Source: Thunnus maccoyii
Taxonomy: Eukaryota > Chordata > Actinopteri > Scombriformes > Scombridae
DNA: 64,000 bases
Reading direction: 5' to 3'
Assembly (NCBI RefSeq): GCF_910596095.1
Contig: NC_056536.1
Coordinates: 16,634,791-16,698,790, forward strand
Shown: positions 1 to 12,687 of the stretch, one piece after another
Layout of the letters: each line of letters opens with the position of its first letter
Numbering within the stretch: the first letter of the stretch is position 1
Translations under genes and position numbers: made by a program
Notes under the pieces: model-generated
Seen by the model: only the letters and a program-made list of their open reading frames with translations
Told to the model about the DNA's origin: nothing
Database searches by the model: none

Positions 1-132
1 GTTTTTAGAATATTTATCTGTTTCATCCCTGTTACATAAACAAACAACATGGTAATTATAATGAATAAAGAGATGTGATCATAATTAAAGGGAAAAGGAA
101 TGAGGATAACACTGACGACTGTATTTCCTCAG

Positions 133-3100
133 ATACACATGGCAAGGACCAGACTTGGTTATAGATAATGTGGAAGAAAATGATGAAGGCATCTACACCT
201 GTCAGGTCATCACGAAGCTGGACATGGCTGAATCCAGTGGCACCCTCACTTTAATTGGTAAGATCACTGAACACATACTGGTCAAAAACCAGCAAGTGTC
301 AGTATACAACAGGCCTACGCAATAAATGCAACGTTGTTTAGTCATTTTTAACATAGTTTTTAAATTAAGAAGACCTTGTTTAAACTGTGTGCCTTTGTAT
401 GTATATAATAAAATGTGATTGTGATAATGACATCACTGTTGTCCCCTTCAGATCGTCCAGACCCCCCTGTCCTCCTCCAGATCACTGATCTTAAGCATCG
501 TGCACTCACCCTCAGCTGGACTCCTGGGGATGACCACAACAGCCCTGTGACAGGTTTAGTGTAGACAAACACACGAATGCACACATACTGACCATCTGCA
601 CACACCATTTTCCCCTGTTTTTCTTCTGTTACATATGTAATGCTAAAACTGCTTTAATGTGGATAATGTGGATACTGACAGTGGCAATGTTGTAATTTCT
701 CCAGCTGTGATTTTGACTTTTTCAGTAGTGCCACCAAGTGAAGAAATGCACAGACACAAACATACACACAAATGCAAACATAAACTTTTACACCTTGTGT
801 AACTCCAACACTCAGAGAAACAAACCCATATCATGTATCTCCCTCTGGCTAAATGAAAGGCTGCTCTATTTTCATTACTTGGGCAGGATTATTATTTGAT
901 CTGCAGCATCAGACTTTTGTGAAACTTGGAGTATCTCTGTATGATTTTATCTCAACCGAGTGTTTATTTATCTCTCTATTGCTCTGTTATTGCTACTTCC
1001 CGTCTCTCTCCGTCACTCCTTGACTCTCTCTCTCTTGTCTCTGCAGAGTATGTGGTTGAGTTTGAGGACGAAGGTTCAAAGGAGAGAGGTTTTGAAGAGC
1101 TGATGAAAGTAACTGGAAACAAGAAGCGTGCTAGCCTCCTTCTGCGGCCCTACATGTCCTACCGTTTCCGGGTTATTGCCGTCAATGAAGTGGGCTTAAG
1201 CAACCCCAGCAACCCGTCTGAAATTTTCAACACACCTGCTGAAGGTTAGAATCACAGCTTACCCTGTTTTTTTCAGCGTTTGTAACTACAAGTTTTCATT
1301 GTGACAGTAAACACTGAACCTTTTTTGCAATCATAGTACCCGACAATAACCCTGAAGATGTTAGGAGCGAGTCCACAGACCCAGACAATCTAGTCATCAC
1401 CTGGAAGGTACCCCTGTTAAATGAATGCACAATTATCTAAAGCAGCATCAAACAATTTTTAAAAAGGTTTTGCGCCTTACTGGTTACTCTTCCTGTCACT
1501 ACAGGAAATGGACAAGCATAACTTCAATGGACCTGACTTCAAGTACCGGGTGCTGTGGAGGCGAGTGGTGGGCAGTGGACCCAACTGGCACACCAACTAC
1601 ACAACAGCACCGCCATTTATCGTCAGTGGCATCGGCAACTTTTCTGCCTTTGAGATCAAAGTGCAGGCTGTTAATGAGAAAGGGGAGGGACCTGAGCCAG
1701 ACCCTGTCATCGGCTACTCAGGAGAGGATGGTATAATTTAAAACGTTAAAACAGTTGCTAAGCAGTTTTTCAGCAATGAGCTTTTCTTCACTTTCCTGTG
1801 TGTCATTGTCTCTCAGTTCCATTGGAGGCTCCTATGGATGTGGGTGTTGCACTACTGAACAGCACTGCCATCAGGGTGACGTGGGCAGCAGTAGAGAGAG
1901 ACACAGTCAGGGGACACCTGCTGGGATACAAGGTACTGATCCTGTATCTCCTCTTTTGTTTGGCCTAACATATTCAGCGTCCTCATGAATAATACATATT
2001 TTGGGTTTACAGCAGAGGCAGCCAGATCTTAGGCTGAAGCAAAGGCTTCAGAGTTCTTTTTAGTTTCAAGGTTGTGAAGATTTTAGATGATCTCACCTTC
2101 AAATGTATCACACCGCAGCCACACAGCTTACCTTCCCTCTCTTTTGGGTCTATGATGCATGTTCCATTCAACCTAGCAATTTTTTATCTTTTTCAAACAG
2201 CTTTTAGAAAACACAGTGTAATGACTGAGAAGTTTTAACACTGCTATATGTGTGATGATGTGATGACATCTCTGAAACAGACATATTAACTGAATTAGGT
2301 ATGACAAATGTTTGACATTTAAGTATTTTAATGTTCAAATGTAACCCGATATTTCCTCTTTTTCTGGCTCCAGATCCACTTGACCAGGATCGGCTCCAGG
2401 GGCCACCACCGAGGCCGAAGGGCCAGGGAGCCAGAGCCCACCATGGTGGTGGAGACCGGGGCCAATGAGGAGAGGAAGGTGATCGGTGATCTTAGACCGT
2501 ACTCCCACTATGACCTGGCTGTCAGTGTATTCAACAGCAAGGGAGAAGGACCCCTCTCTGAGACGCTGTCCTTCAAGACTGATGAAGGAGGTGAGAAAGG
2601 GAGGGACAAAAAACGGGGGTAGATGGGGAGAGCTGAAAGAGGGAAGGACGACATGGGGGGAGGTGATAGATAAAGTGGGAATGGAGGTGTAATGATTGTC
2701 AGGGAGAGACAAAAATGGAGCGAGATGGGTGGATGGGAGGTAGTGGATTACAGCAGAGAAAATGACACTGATATCCAGAGCATGAACAGTTAAGTGTTGG
2801 GGAAAACGGGTGACAATGGATCAAAATAGTATAATAATGTCTGTGAAGCTAAGTGCATTTTAATCAGGCCTATTTGCGTTGCTGCTAGTTCCTGGTCCTC
2901 CCTCGTCCCTGGTGCTGGACAGCCCATCAGAGACAGAAATGACCCTCCGCTGGACGCCACCTGGCCAGCCCAATGGAGTCCTTATAGGGTATCTACTGCA
3001 GTACCAACGGGGTGAGCAATTCAAATCAGCATTGTTCACATTTCATGCTCATCCATCAAACTTACCAACATCCAGCACATAAACTCTTCTGTTTAATAAG

Positions 3101-6100
3101 TGATTCTATGCTGCACCATCAGTAAAAATATCAGCAATGTATATGACAGCATGCAATACATTTCCAGAAAGAATCAATAACACAGGAGAAGTGTCAAAAG
3201 CATGTCCTGCTAATAATGCTCATCAGTCAGTCACCTGTCACCCTTAACAATGTGTTGAAGATCAAGCACTGATTGAATGTTTTTGTGTCTGTGCTGCTGT
3301 CAGTTGTGGAGAGTGATGACAGTCCCATGCAGGTAGAGACAATAGATGACCCCACAATCACCCATCTCACCTTAAAGAACCTGGACCGACACAGCCACTA
3401 CCGATTCTACATGAGGGGTCGCACTGCTCCTGGGGACGGAGAGCCCATCATGAGGGAGGGTGCCACCACACTGGATGGAGGTGCAGAGCCAATTTACCAT
3501 GTTTTCCACCCACAGATCTGACAGGACCAGATTGTACCAGATCATGAATGCGATTCCTCTGTCTGAATGTCTTTCAGCGCCTCCTGCCAACATCAGCCTG
3601 TCTGTGGGAGAAAACTCAGTTAACCTCAGCTGGGTGGCCAAGAAGAGACACAGGAATGTTAGCTTCCAGATCCACTACCTCAACAAAAATGGTATAATAT
3701 CTACACTAATATGTGCATATGGAAAAATCACTTTAGAATGATTAATCCCTCGTAGGAATAATTTCACTCTCCTGAACAACAGAAAGGATTCATGTGAGGT
3801 TCATGTTATGTCTCTGCAGATGGCAGTAAATGGAAGAAATCAGAAAAGGTGAACTCCTCTCAGTCTTTTTACCAGCTCCAGGGCCTGACTCCTGGCTCTC
3901 ATTATCGTCTACGCTTCACCTACAGCAACACCACCTTCTGGGAGACTGACATTGAGACAGAGGGAACAGGTAATATGGGCGCTCTGCCTTCATTCATCTT
4001 TATTTCTTTCATCTTCTCTGCTGCTCCTCTGGGCTTCCCACTTCTAAATATAAAGCCCGATCCCACAGAGAATGTCTTGCAGTCCCCTGCACTGCCTGTG
4101 AAGTGCTTTCAAAGACTTATGTTAAAAGAGAGCTTGGTTAGCCACATAAAATGATCCATTACTTGTGTTTGTTTGGTGAATTGTGCTGCATTTTTTTTAG
4201 TTCCCCTGTGAAATGCCACCCTGTCAGAATACATAATGCTCTGTCTCTTTTGCTCTAGTATTATGATTTGTAATGTACACCAAAATGCAGACACAGACTT
4301 GAATTAAGATGAATGAAAAGGATTTATTGCCAGGGAAGCGGGGAATGGAGGTTGATGGAGCAGGGATGAAGCAAGCTGAGGCTGAGGGATGGAGGGTGGT
4401 GATGAATGAGGGTTAGGGTTAGGGTTATGGTTAGGGGTTAGGGGTTAGGGTTAGGGTTAGAGGAACAGATGGTTGGCAGTTAGCGAGGTATCAACTGTAA
4501 CACAAGTAAGAGGACCTGAAGAGTTAGCTACCACTGAGGCAGAAACAATGATCTGGTGAGGAGTGGGTGAAGAGCCGGAGTAGATATGCTGCAGGATGAT
4601 GAGCTTGATGGAAGACAGATGTTTGCAATCAGCCAGGAACCAGGAGAGTCAGGGAAGGAGTGCCACGCCCACACCACACAGACACAGACAGACAGAGAGA
4701 GAGAAACATAAGGGAGACTAGACGCACGACCGTAGCTGTGACATCTAGATTCTCCTCCCTCTTTTATCTCATCTCTCCTTCTTTTTCCTTTCCTTTCCAC
4801 TTTTCTTGCACTTTCATCCCTATTACAAAAAACTTACTCTGGCTGTGGTCGAAAAGTACCTCCTATTGTCTTTTCCTAACCATTTTTCCTTGACCTCGAT
4901 GAAAAATGTCACGAGATCAAGGAAAGATGTGAAGGAGAATTCATAAGGACAAGGAAAGACAACCGTGGTACTAAGAGAATCTGTCTCCACTTACATTGAG
5001 CTATGTAATTATGCGGCAGTGGATGTTATTGACGTGGATCTGCTGAAGATGGACTACAAAAATGGCATCTCAGATACTTTGCCTGGTCATTCTCTCTGTG
5101 TTGTGCAGGCTATATAAACATTGACAACATGGTGAAAAATATTACTTCATTACCAAGATCAGAATTGAATATAAAAAAGGAATATAGGCTACCAGTCACA
5201 AAACTGAAATTAAATTGTCATATTGAGAATGCTTGCTCATGCTCACCCTCCTGAATCCCAATTACTGTATGAAAATAAATGTTAAATGTATGCAAGATAT
5301 AACACTTCTGGTTTATATTTAATATGCCGATTATGATCTGTTATTAGCCTGTGCATAAAATAGCTTGAGAACCACCACACACAACCCAAACACCTTGAAA
5401 TGTCGACTTGATTGTGCTTTGAAGTTGTTATGGTTGATGCAGGCTGTGGGTCCTTGTACCCTCCGTCCAAAGCTCTGTTCAACTTGTTTGATAACAGGAT
5501 AAACAAATATACAATGCAGTATTTTGTGGCCTTTTTTTGTGCGAAGAAACGGCATGTCTGGAGATTTAAATAATGAAGTTATGCTGCTGTGCCTCGTGCA
5601 TAAATGTGCACAGCGTCTCTCTTAATGGAGGCGATCCCTGCAAGTATTTAATAAACTCAAGCAGATATCTTTCAACGTTACAGTCATTTTAGTGCCAAAT
5701 TCCCTCTTTTTGTTATAATCTTTCCACTGCAGCTCAACAGGGAAACATTGTACATGGAAAGAAAAGTGTACCTGCAGTGATGACGCACCACCCCCGGTTT
5801 TGATTTAATTTCTATTCCAATTGCCGATTTGAAGACAAAAACAGTTATCAGAATTATCTCCTTTCTTTTTGTAAAGGACGGTCAAGTGTACCCTATGCTA
5901 AAGGAGATTAGAAAGGAAGCATTGAAGCACCTTTCCTTAGCATTTATAGAATTTGAACAGCTCTTATCATGGCTCCCACTCAGAGACTTCTGGGTCATTT
6001 CACTCAGTTAAGAACCTTCCTAAGCAAAAAAGACTATTCGACTGCAGCCTCTTTCTCCTTTCCACCTTCCACTTCCTTTTCCCCCTAAAGGAGTGACCGA

Positions 6101-7999
6101 GGTGGAGCCAAGCTTTGCAACACAGGGTTGGTTCATCGGCGTTGTGAGCGCCATCGTGCTGCTGCTGCTGATACTGCTCATCCTCTGCTTCATCAAGAGG
6201 AGTAAAGGGGGGAAGTATTCAGGTATGTGTGACCTACCATGATGAGTATTAAGCATTCATCAATAGAGATGTTGAACTGTAAGAATCCGCATTGGTTAGC
6301 TCATCTCCACAATGTTGCTTGTGAGAATAATGTAATGTTAGACAAGTGGTTTCATGCCCTTTTAAGGACACGATTTACACAGCCATTTTGGATAACACCG
6401 GACAGTCTGGAGCCATAAAGCTGTCTGATAATGAAAATGACACTGCAGAGCAAAGCGGAGCCAAGCAGTTACAGGAATGCAGCGCAGTAAACAAGATTAC
6501 TGGGAAGAAGACAGTAAAATAAGATTGCCCCGTGTTTAAAATGCTTCCCAAACAGCTCCGTTAACACTTTGTGCTCCCTTTAGTGGCTCCAACGCCAAAT
6601 AAATGGTCAGTTTTCACTTGGCCAGTCTTCTCCCTTTTAGCCTTCACATCAAACATGTGGTGAAACAGACCTCTAAGCCTGCCCTTACTTCCTTACTGTG
6701 ATGGGACTGTGAAGTAATAATCACAAACCACAAGAGTAACTGCAAACTGCAGGCCACTTTCTGACTGGTCAGAGAAAAGCACCAGGCTTTCATCCCTTTC
6801 CATAGAGAGGGGTAAACAAGTGGCTCTGCTTCCTTTTAAAGTAGACTTAATCATCTGTGCTAAAAGCAAGGATTAATTGAATAATAAATCCAACCATACC
6901 CACTGGCATCGTACTACAATTCATTATTTAAATTGTTTGGAATTTTAATAGTTAGATTCATAGTGGTAGTTAAAACACTGAAAGTCAGATGAGAAATTAA
7001 GTCAAAATACAAACTATAAACGGCAGAAATGTCTTCAGATGGTCCAAATGCTTTTGTTCCACATATTGAAACATCTTATAGGATAATGTTGTCACTCATT
7101 GTTATCTCACTGTCTGACAGAATGTCATTATCAGTGTCTCAAACAGTGGCTTAGAGAGAAACATGGTTGAGATCTTTGTGATAATGAAATCCAATAATCT
7201 CTCTCCTACTCAGTGAAAGATAAAGAAGAGGGCCCGATGGACTCGGAAGCGCGACCTATGAAGGATGAGACTTTTGGAGAATACAGGTTTGTCATTTGAA
7301 TGTGCACCATGTCTTTGAGTGTTACATTATGTTCCTATAGATTATTTAACTTATTTAACTCCTAACACAGCCCTGATTCCCTCGGCACTTTTTGCTTTCC
7401 CTAACCCTTTGTGTTCCTTCCATTGTCTCCTCTTCTCCCTAATGCCTGCTCCTGCTATGCAGATCTCTAGAAAGGTATGCTTTGATGTGATTCGCAATCC
7501 CAAACCCACTTATTATTATCCCCTGCCAATGCCTTACCTACCTATTAACTTACCTTTAACATTTGGTATAATCACAGTGTAATGTATGTATTCTCAGCTT
7601 ACATGTTGGCATATTTTAGGCTGTTTTTTGAAAAAAAGCTTTCAGATCACATTTCATTTTTTACATGCCTAGTGATACATTTCACCTCTTCTGTGCGCTC
7701 TCCTTCTTTCATCCTCTCTTTCCTTCTTAAACTGTAGCGACCTTGAGGAGAAGCACACAGCCAGCCTGCCGTCCCTGTGCGAGGAGAGCAAACTGTGCAG
7801 CGAGGACAACCTGGACTTCAACGGCAGCAGTGCCATAACCACTGAGCTCAACATGGATGAATCTCTGGTCAGCCAGTTCAGCCGGCCTAGCGAGGGCCCA
7901 GAAGCGCTTCACAGCCTGCCAGACAACTCCCCGCTCAACCCCACCATCATCTCCCCAGCCGCCAACGGCCTGCCCAACTCAGTCACCATCCTCGATTAA
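133..7999 (+). CDS. l1cam: L1CAM-type neural cell adhesion molecule, 3' part (gene continues upstream)
   Basis: This is a type I membrane adhesion protein of the L1 family, which acts in axon growth and fasciculation. Exons read from splice sites: 133-257, 452-553, 1047-1244, 1337-1407, 1505-1730, 1817-1932, 2374-2590, 2889-3011, 3304-3480, 3578-3691, 3820-3969, 6091-6222, 7214-7286, 7463-7474, 7738-7999; all phases agree. The first exon ends an Ig domain (DEGIYTCQV). It is followed by DRPDPP and five fibronectin III repeats, a membrane span ([20 protein letters not shown]) with stop-transfer [10 protein letters not shown], and a tail with [16 protein letters not shown], which matches L1CAM better than NrCAM, CHL1 or neurofascin. 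The tail then diverges: where relatives have FIGQY there is SLVSQF. FNIII-3 has a basic RGRRAR stretch. Teleosts have two L1 paralogues and I cannot say which this is. The Ig1-5 exons lie outside the window. Confidence 0.95.
4409..4461. repeat. Interstitial telomere-like TTAGGG repeat in an l1cam intron
   Basis: About eight imperfect copies of (G)GTTAGG, including variants with an extra G (GGGGTTAGG) and one GGTTATG. They lie in the large l1cam intron between exons 3820-3969 and 6091-6222. The flanks (about 4300-4740) are purine-rich and partly repetitive. Confidence 0.85.
7463..7474 (+). other. l1cam: L1CAM 12-nt RSLE microexon
   Basis: This is a 12-base exon, ATCTCTAGAAAG, between atgcag and gtatgc. 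Spliced in, it turns GEY-S-DLEE into GEYRSLESDLEE. It therefore creates the YRSL signal (YxxL type) that in mammalian L1CAM recruits the AP-2 clathrin adaptor and is used in neurons. The reading frame continues whether it is included or skipped. The acceptor region contains several TGC triplets (cctgctcctgctatgcag), as in many neuronal microexons that depend on the splicing factor SRRM4. Confidence 0.9.
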
Positions 8000-10750
8000 C
8001 CCCCCCCCCCCCAACATCCACCGGGGACCGTCAGACCAAAACATGTCAACACATATGTGCCCATACGCTCCTGTTCCCCGCTGACTTGCCGATCTGTAGT
8101 TTTGACGACTAATACACAATCAATATATTGACAATTCAGATGCTCCTGGCAGTCATCTGATTGACTGGACTATTTTGACCAAAGGAGAGTCCAATGTAGT
8201 GGACAATGTGATACAAGTGTGACTGACGCGACTTACAGCAACTCTCTGACCTGGAGATGTCCTTTGACCCCCCCGTCATCCTCCTCTATCTGTGTAGTTT
8301 ACAACATATCTAAACGACTAACATTCATTTCTCTCCCTTTCTTCTCTTTCTTTCTCTCTGCAAACAAACAAACAAAAAAAATGAAGGAAGAATGTTGTAT
8401 AGGTAGAAATATCAGAGGGATTGTCCTAGAGAGAAGTTGAGTAATGCTTTGAAAGAGGCGGATGATGGTAGAGCCTTGTGTGGGGAAACAGCACATGCTG
8501 CTGTAAAAGGTCTTAGATATTTATCATATTTTATTTCGCACGATATGTTTAACACCACATGTGATGTCTCAGATTGTAATCGCCAGTGACTTTTTCTTTT
8601 AAACCTTTTTTTAACAAATGTGTTTGAATACAAAACATCCTTTTTTGCTATTTGCCATTTTTATCATTATTTTTTCATATTTCTTTTCTACACTATTTAT
8701 ATAAAAACTCAGTAATTCATAACTTTTCTTTATTGACATAATTCATAGAACGAGATGTTTTCATTGAAACTAAGTGAAGCCAAGTTTCTTACTATAAATA
8801 ACATTGGATGCATTAAGGGGGAACTTGCTGTGAAAATGCTGAGTAGCATCTGGTGTATATAGCTGCATCTACATCTATCTATTTAGCCATAATACAGTAT
8901 TATAGATATGTACATGCTCCTTATAAGTTCCTGTGCCTGCTGGTCTGCGTAGAGCACCAGATTGATGTCATTACTCTCTCGCCTTCCCACCAGAAGTGTA
9001 ATGTCATTATTGGAAATGATATTGTAATTTTTTGTGTCGAGAATTATGTGTAGCTTTCTGTATCTGTCCTTGTCTCTTTCTACACTGTATTAAAACATTG
9101 TTGTCTCCAATTAACAATCTTTTCATACCTGTCCATCTCATACTACACTAATTTGTAATAGTTTGAGGAGCAGTATTTATGTATATTTACAGATTAAAGA
9201 GGGGAGTCTTGTGGGCAAACACGCTAAAGTTTTATTTTCAGGCATCAAAGCAAGTTGATATTGCAGGCAGGTGAAATGATTGCCAGATGATGTATAATAA
9301 AGGCAAACAGCTGGTATTTACATCAAACACAGAGAATGTATTATTTTCAGGGCTGGGCAGACATTGTATTTAGATGCTACTGATTAAAAAAAATCTGAGC
9401 TACAATGCAATGGAGATTTAAGAGTGGTTATGAGAAGACCTGGACAGTTTTTTTTCCACTGAATGTAAATACAACCCTTAAAGATTGTTTTGATGAACCC
9501 AACCATGTTTGATATAAAAATGTGAAAAATGTGCAGGTTTAAAACCACTTAACTTAATTTTAAAATGTTGCAAGTTGTCATTTTTCTTCTTTGTACTATT
9601 GCTATGAATACAAACTTTCTGTTTTTGACTAATTATTGCAGTGCTATTTGGCTGTTTTAGCAAAAAAAAAAAAAAAAAAAAAGTTCATAGTTGAGGAAAA
9701 GAAATTAAAAAGGAAAAAAATCCGCATTGTTCTGTAGATGTTTGCAAATGTTTCAAAATTTTGAAAATCAAAAATTGTACATTAGTGTCATTTAGTGATA
9801 GTAGTTGCATTACAATGAAAGCTTAGATTGCGTTCATGCCCATAGCCATCCAACAACGCATTGCAGTGAAGCGAATATCTGTGGAGTTTTTTTTGTCTGA
9901 TGCAGTCATGAGAAGCAGGATGCAGCAAGCCAGTTTGTGCATACCACAGGGAGTACCTATATGCAACGTTGCTATCTCAGTTCTCCCTATTCAAATAAAA
10001 GCTCGTCACTAGCCACATATCACCTGACAATCTCAGAGGTAAAGTATATGGGATGTCTAAAAAGGCTAGTGGCACTGAAGGGGGTGTGTGTAAGCTCCTT
10101 GTTGATGGTTATACAGACACACTCAGGACAAATAAAACTTTAAAAAAAAAATCTATTTTCATACAGGAGCGATGGATGACACAAAATATGCCAATATTCT
10201 ATCTTGACTATCTGCTGCTAAACATTTGTGTTTGTCACTGTTCGGGCAAATGTTAGCTTTGAATGAGGAATGAGTGTACACACACAGATACTCACTCGAC
10301 TGCCGCTCGCTCTTTGCTTTTCATGTGTCGAGGGGAAAGCTGGGGACGTTGGCCTTTGCTTTCCCGCTGTTGCATTTTCCCTCTTTTATAGTTAAAAGAT
10401 AAAAAAAACTGTTAAAAAATGAAATGGTTTGTTTAGAGGAGCTTCTTCAGAAATCAAAAGCTGGTTTTAAACAATAATCCCTGAGTGGGAAGGGAGGGGT
10501 GAGAGAAAATAGGGAAGGATGGAGGGGTAGGGAGTATATGTCACTGCCGGAGTGGAGATGTGCCTCTTTGTGGTGTGTGGAGTGCACTACTAGCACAATG
10601 GGACTGATGGTATCTACTTGTACCATGGCTGAATAACAGGAGTTGGGTGGACTTGTGCCACATACGGGGCCAATATAACTGTAACTGCATTATGAATCTA
10701 CCACTGTAACTGGATATATGACTGAAAAATAAAGTATGTGGAACAATCTG
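8000..10750 (+). other. l1cam: l1cam 3' untranslated region
   Basis: There is no coding exon between the l1cam stop and about 10.75 kb. The stretch opens with a poly-C run just after the stop and is A/T-rich. It includes a run of about 21 A at 9662 and several possible poly(A) signals: ATTAAA at 9089, AATAAA at 9296, AATAAA in CAAATAAAAC near 10131, and AATAAA at 10728. The last is followed by a GT-rich stretch and lies just before the opposing ribc1 3' end, so I take it as the distal end. Transcript data would be needed to choose among the sites. Confidence 0.55.
10728..10733 (+). terminator. l1cam: Candidate distal poly(A) signal of l1cam
   Basis: AATAAA followed by gtatgtgg. It is the last canonical signal on the plus strand before the ribc1 coding region. 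Confidence 0.45.
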
Positions 10751-10888
10751 TACCAAAAAAGAGGTCCCTTTTTTGTCATCAGTCACCAGATAATAATTCA
10801 ATGCACATGTGTCACTTAACAATACGAAGAAAGTATTGATTATTCAGGATTCAATTCACATTGAGTGCAAGTATAACAATTAATAGTT

Positions 10889-10894
10889 TTTATT
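10889..10894 (-). terminator. ribc1: Candidate poly(A) signal of ribc1
   Basis: AATAAA on the minus strand, about 42 nt after the ribc1 stop codon, giving a very short 3'UTR. The l1cam distal signal on the opposite strand lies only about 155 bp away. Confidence 0.6.
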
Positions 10895-10935
10895 TGCTGG
10901 ATTATTGTCACATGAGTACGGCCTGCTTGAGGAGA

Positions 10936-12654
10936 TCAACGGGAGCTGGTGTTGAATTGATAAAAGTAGGCCTTAGTGGGTTTGTTGGTGTACAGCTTCT
11001 TGTCCAGGTACTCCTGACTGGAGAAGACAAAGACACAAATAATCACACAGTGAGTAACGGTCACCAAAAAAGATTTCAATTTGAACCTCAATTTTACATT
11101 AGAGTACTTAATCACCTGCACCCAAAATACATATGCTGACTACTGCCTGAATAGTGAGTGAGTGTGTGTGCAGTGCTCACTATGCCTGCTGCTCTCTGGC
11201 CAGCTGCATGTTGTCCTGGTCCATCTGAATCCTCTTCTCTCTCCTCAATTTTGCTGCTCTCCTCTCCTCCTCCTCTGCTTCTCTGGACGCCTTCAGGAGC
11301 TGGAGATCCCACGCTGCTTCCTGAGACTTCTCAGCCTCACGCTGTCTCTGTAGATGCCATGAAGTTAAAGGTGTAAATGCTCAAATTGAGGGATGCTGTT
11401 ATGTCAGCCTGTGTTTAGAAAATTCACTCAGTGTTTGTCTAAAGCAGTGGTCAGGACTTGGCCACAAAAAATTATGTTTATTTTTTCAAAATGTCTTCCA
11501 ATCTTTACTTTCCTTTGAAGCACTGGATAATTTTATCGGGCCTCTTAAAAGTATTTGCAGATCTATAGTAAAGGAAAAACCTGAATAAATTAGTGGAGAA
11601 ACAGTGAATTCAGATCCATACAGGGCACAGGAGGGCACTGAATGGTTTGATGAGTATTTAAATGTACTGATGCTGTTCTAGAGGCTTACTAAGACATTTT
11701 ATGTTGTTTTTTCTTTTAATTTGTCACTCATCTGTAGCTTTGCTATAAGGGATCACAAGCCAATAAGGTTTGGGACCCACAGTTTTGTAGGAATATTTAA
11801 GGAGCCAGAGAGCTTAGAGCAGTGCTCCTGGTAGTCTGTGTGTATGGATGTATGTATGTACTCCAGTACCTCTCTCTCAAGGCGCTGTGCTTCTCTCTCC
11901 CTGTGGATGGCGCTCAGCTGCTCAGGGCTCATCCCCTTCCACCTGTCTGTCAGAACCTGGGGTGGCCTTCCTCCTTCCACCTGTCTCTCTGCTGCCTCTG
12001 CGCACTCTGTCATCATGTCGGACGTCAGTGTGTGCCAAATCTCTACGAGACTCTCCTTTTCCTCTCTCCTGCGCTGCTCCTCCAGTTTCCCTGCCCGCTC
12101 TGCAGCCTGTAATAGGACGAGATGAGGCCTAACCGCTGATCCAGAGACGTGAATTGATCGTTCCCGTGGTAGTTAAAATAGCAGGAGCTTTAGGAAACCC
12201 TACCTCTACTATGTGGTTTCTTCTAGTATAGAGACATACGGTGAATGTCCTCCTGAGAGATCCACTCAGTCAGTTGTATTTACTTGTGCATCATGCATGT
12301 GAGTGGTTATTAGAGAAACCACAAAATTGTCATGAAAAATAACATGACCTGAAGGATTTATAATGATGCCTCCCAATGGAGGATTCAGCCGAGTGCATTC
12401 AGGCAAATGAGGGGAGAGCTAAATGGGGGCTTTTAAAGACAGACTGGGCCCACGCATACATGAAAGTAGTTTAACCATCCATGTTGCTTGGTAGCAACTA
12501 ATATGATGGCCGCCTTCCTCCAGCAAGTGTGTGTACGCATCACTTAACATTTTCAATTAGCAATTTTAATTTCAAAATCCCACCTGAGAACATCATGTCA
12601 CTGCTAAAAAAAAACAAAAAAACACTGGATTTTACTTTGAGCATCCTCATCGGC

Positions 12655-12687
<33 letters not shown>

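Noticed and set aside
11175-11190. A possible GC-AG intron or stop (GCA TAG) ending the ribc1 sixth exon
   Set aside because: Using the nearby gtgagc donor restores the frame (GCATA plus T) and the expected family length, so no unusual splice site is needed.
11822-12132. Overlapping plus-strand open frames of about 95 codons
   Set aside because: They are shadows of the ribc1 exon 11870-12106 on the opposite strand.
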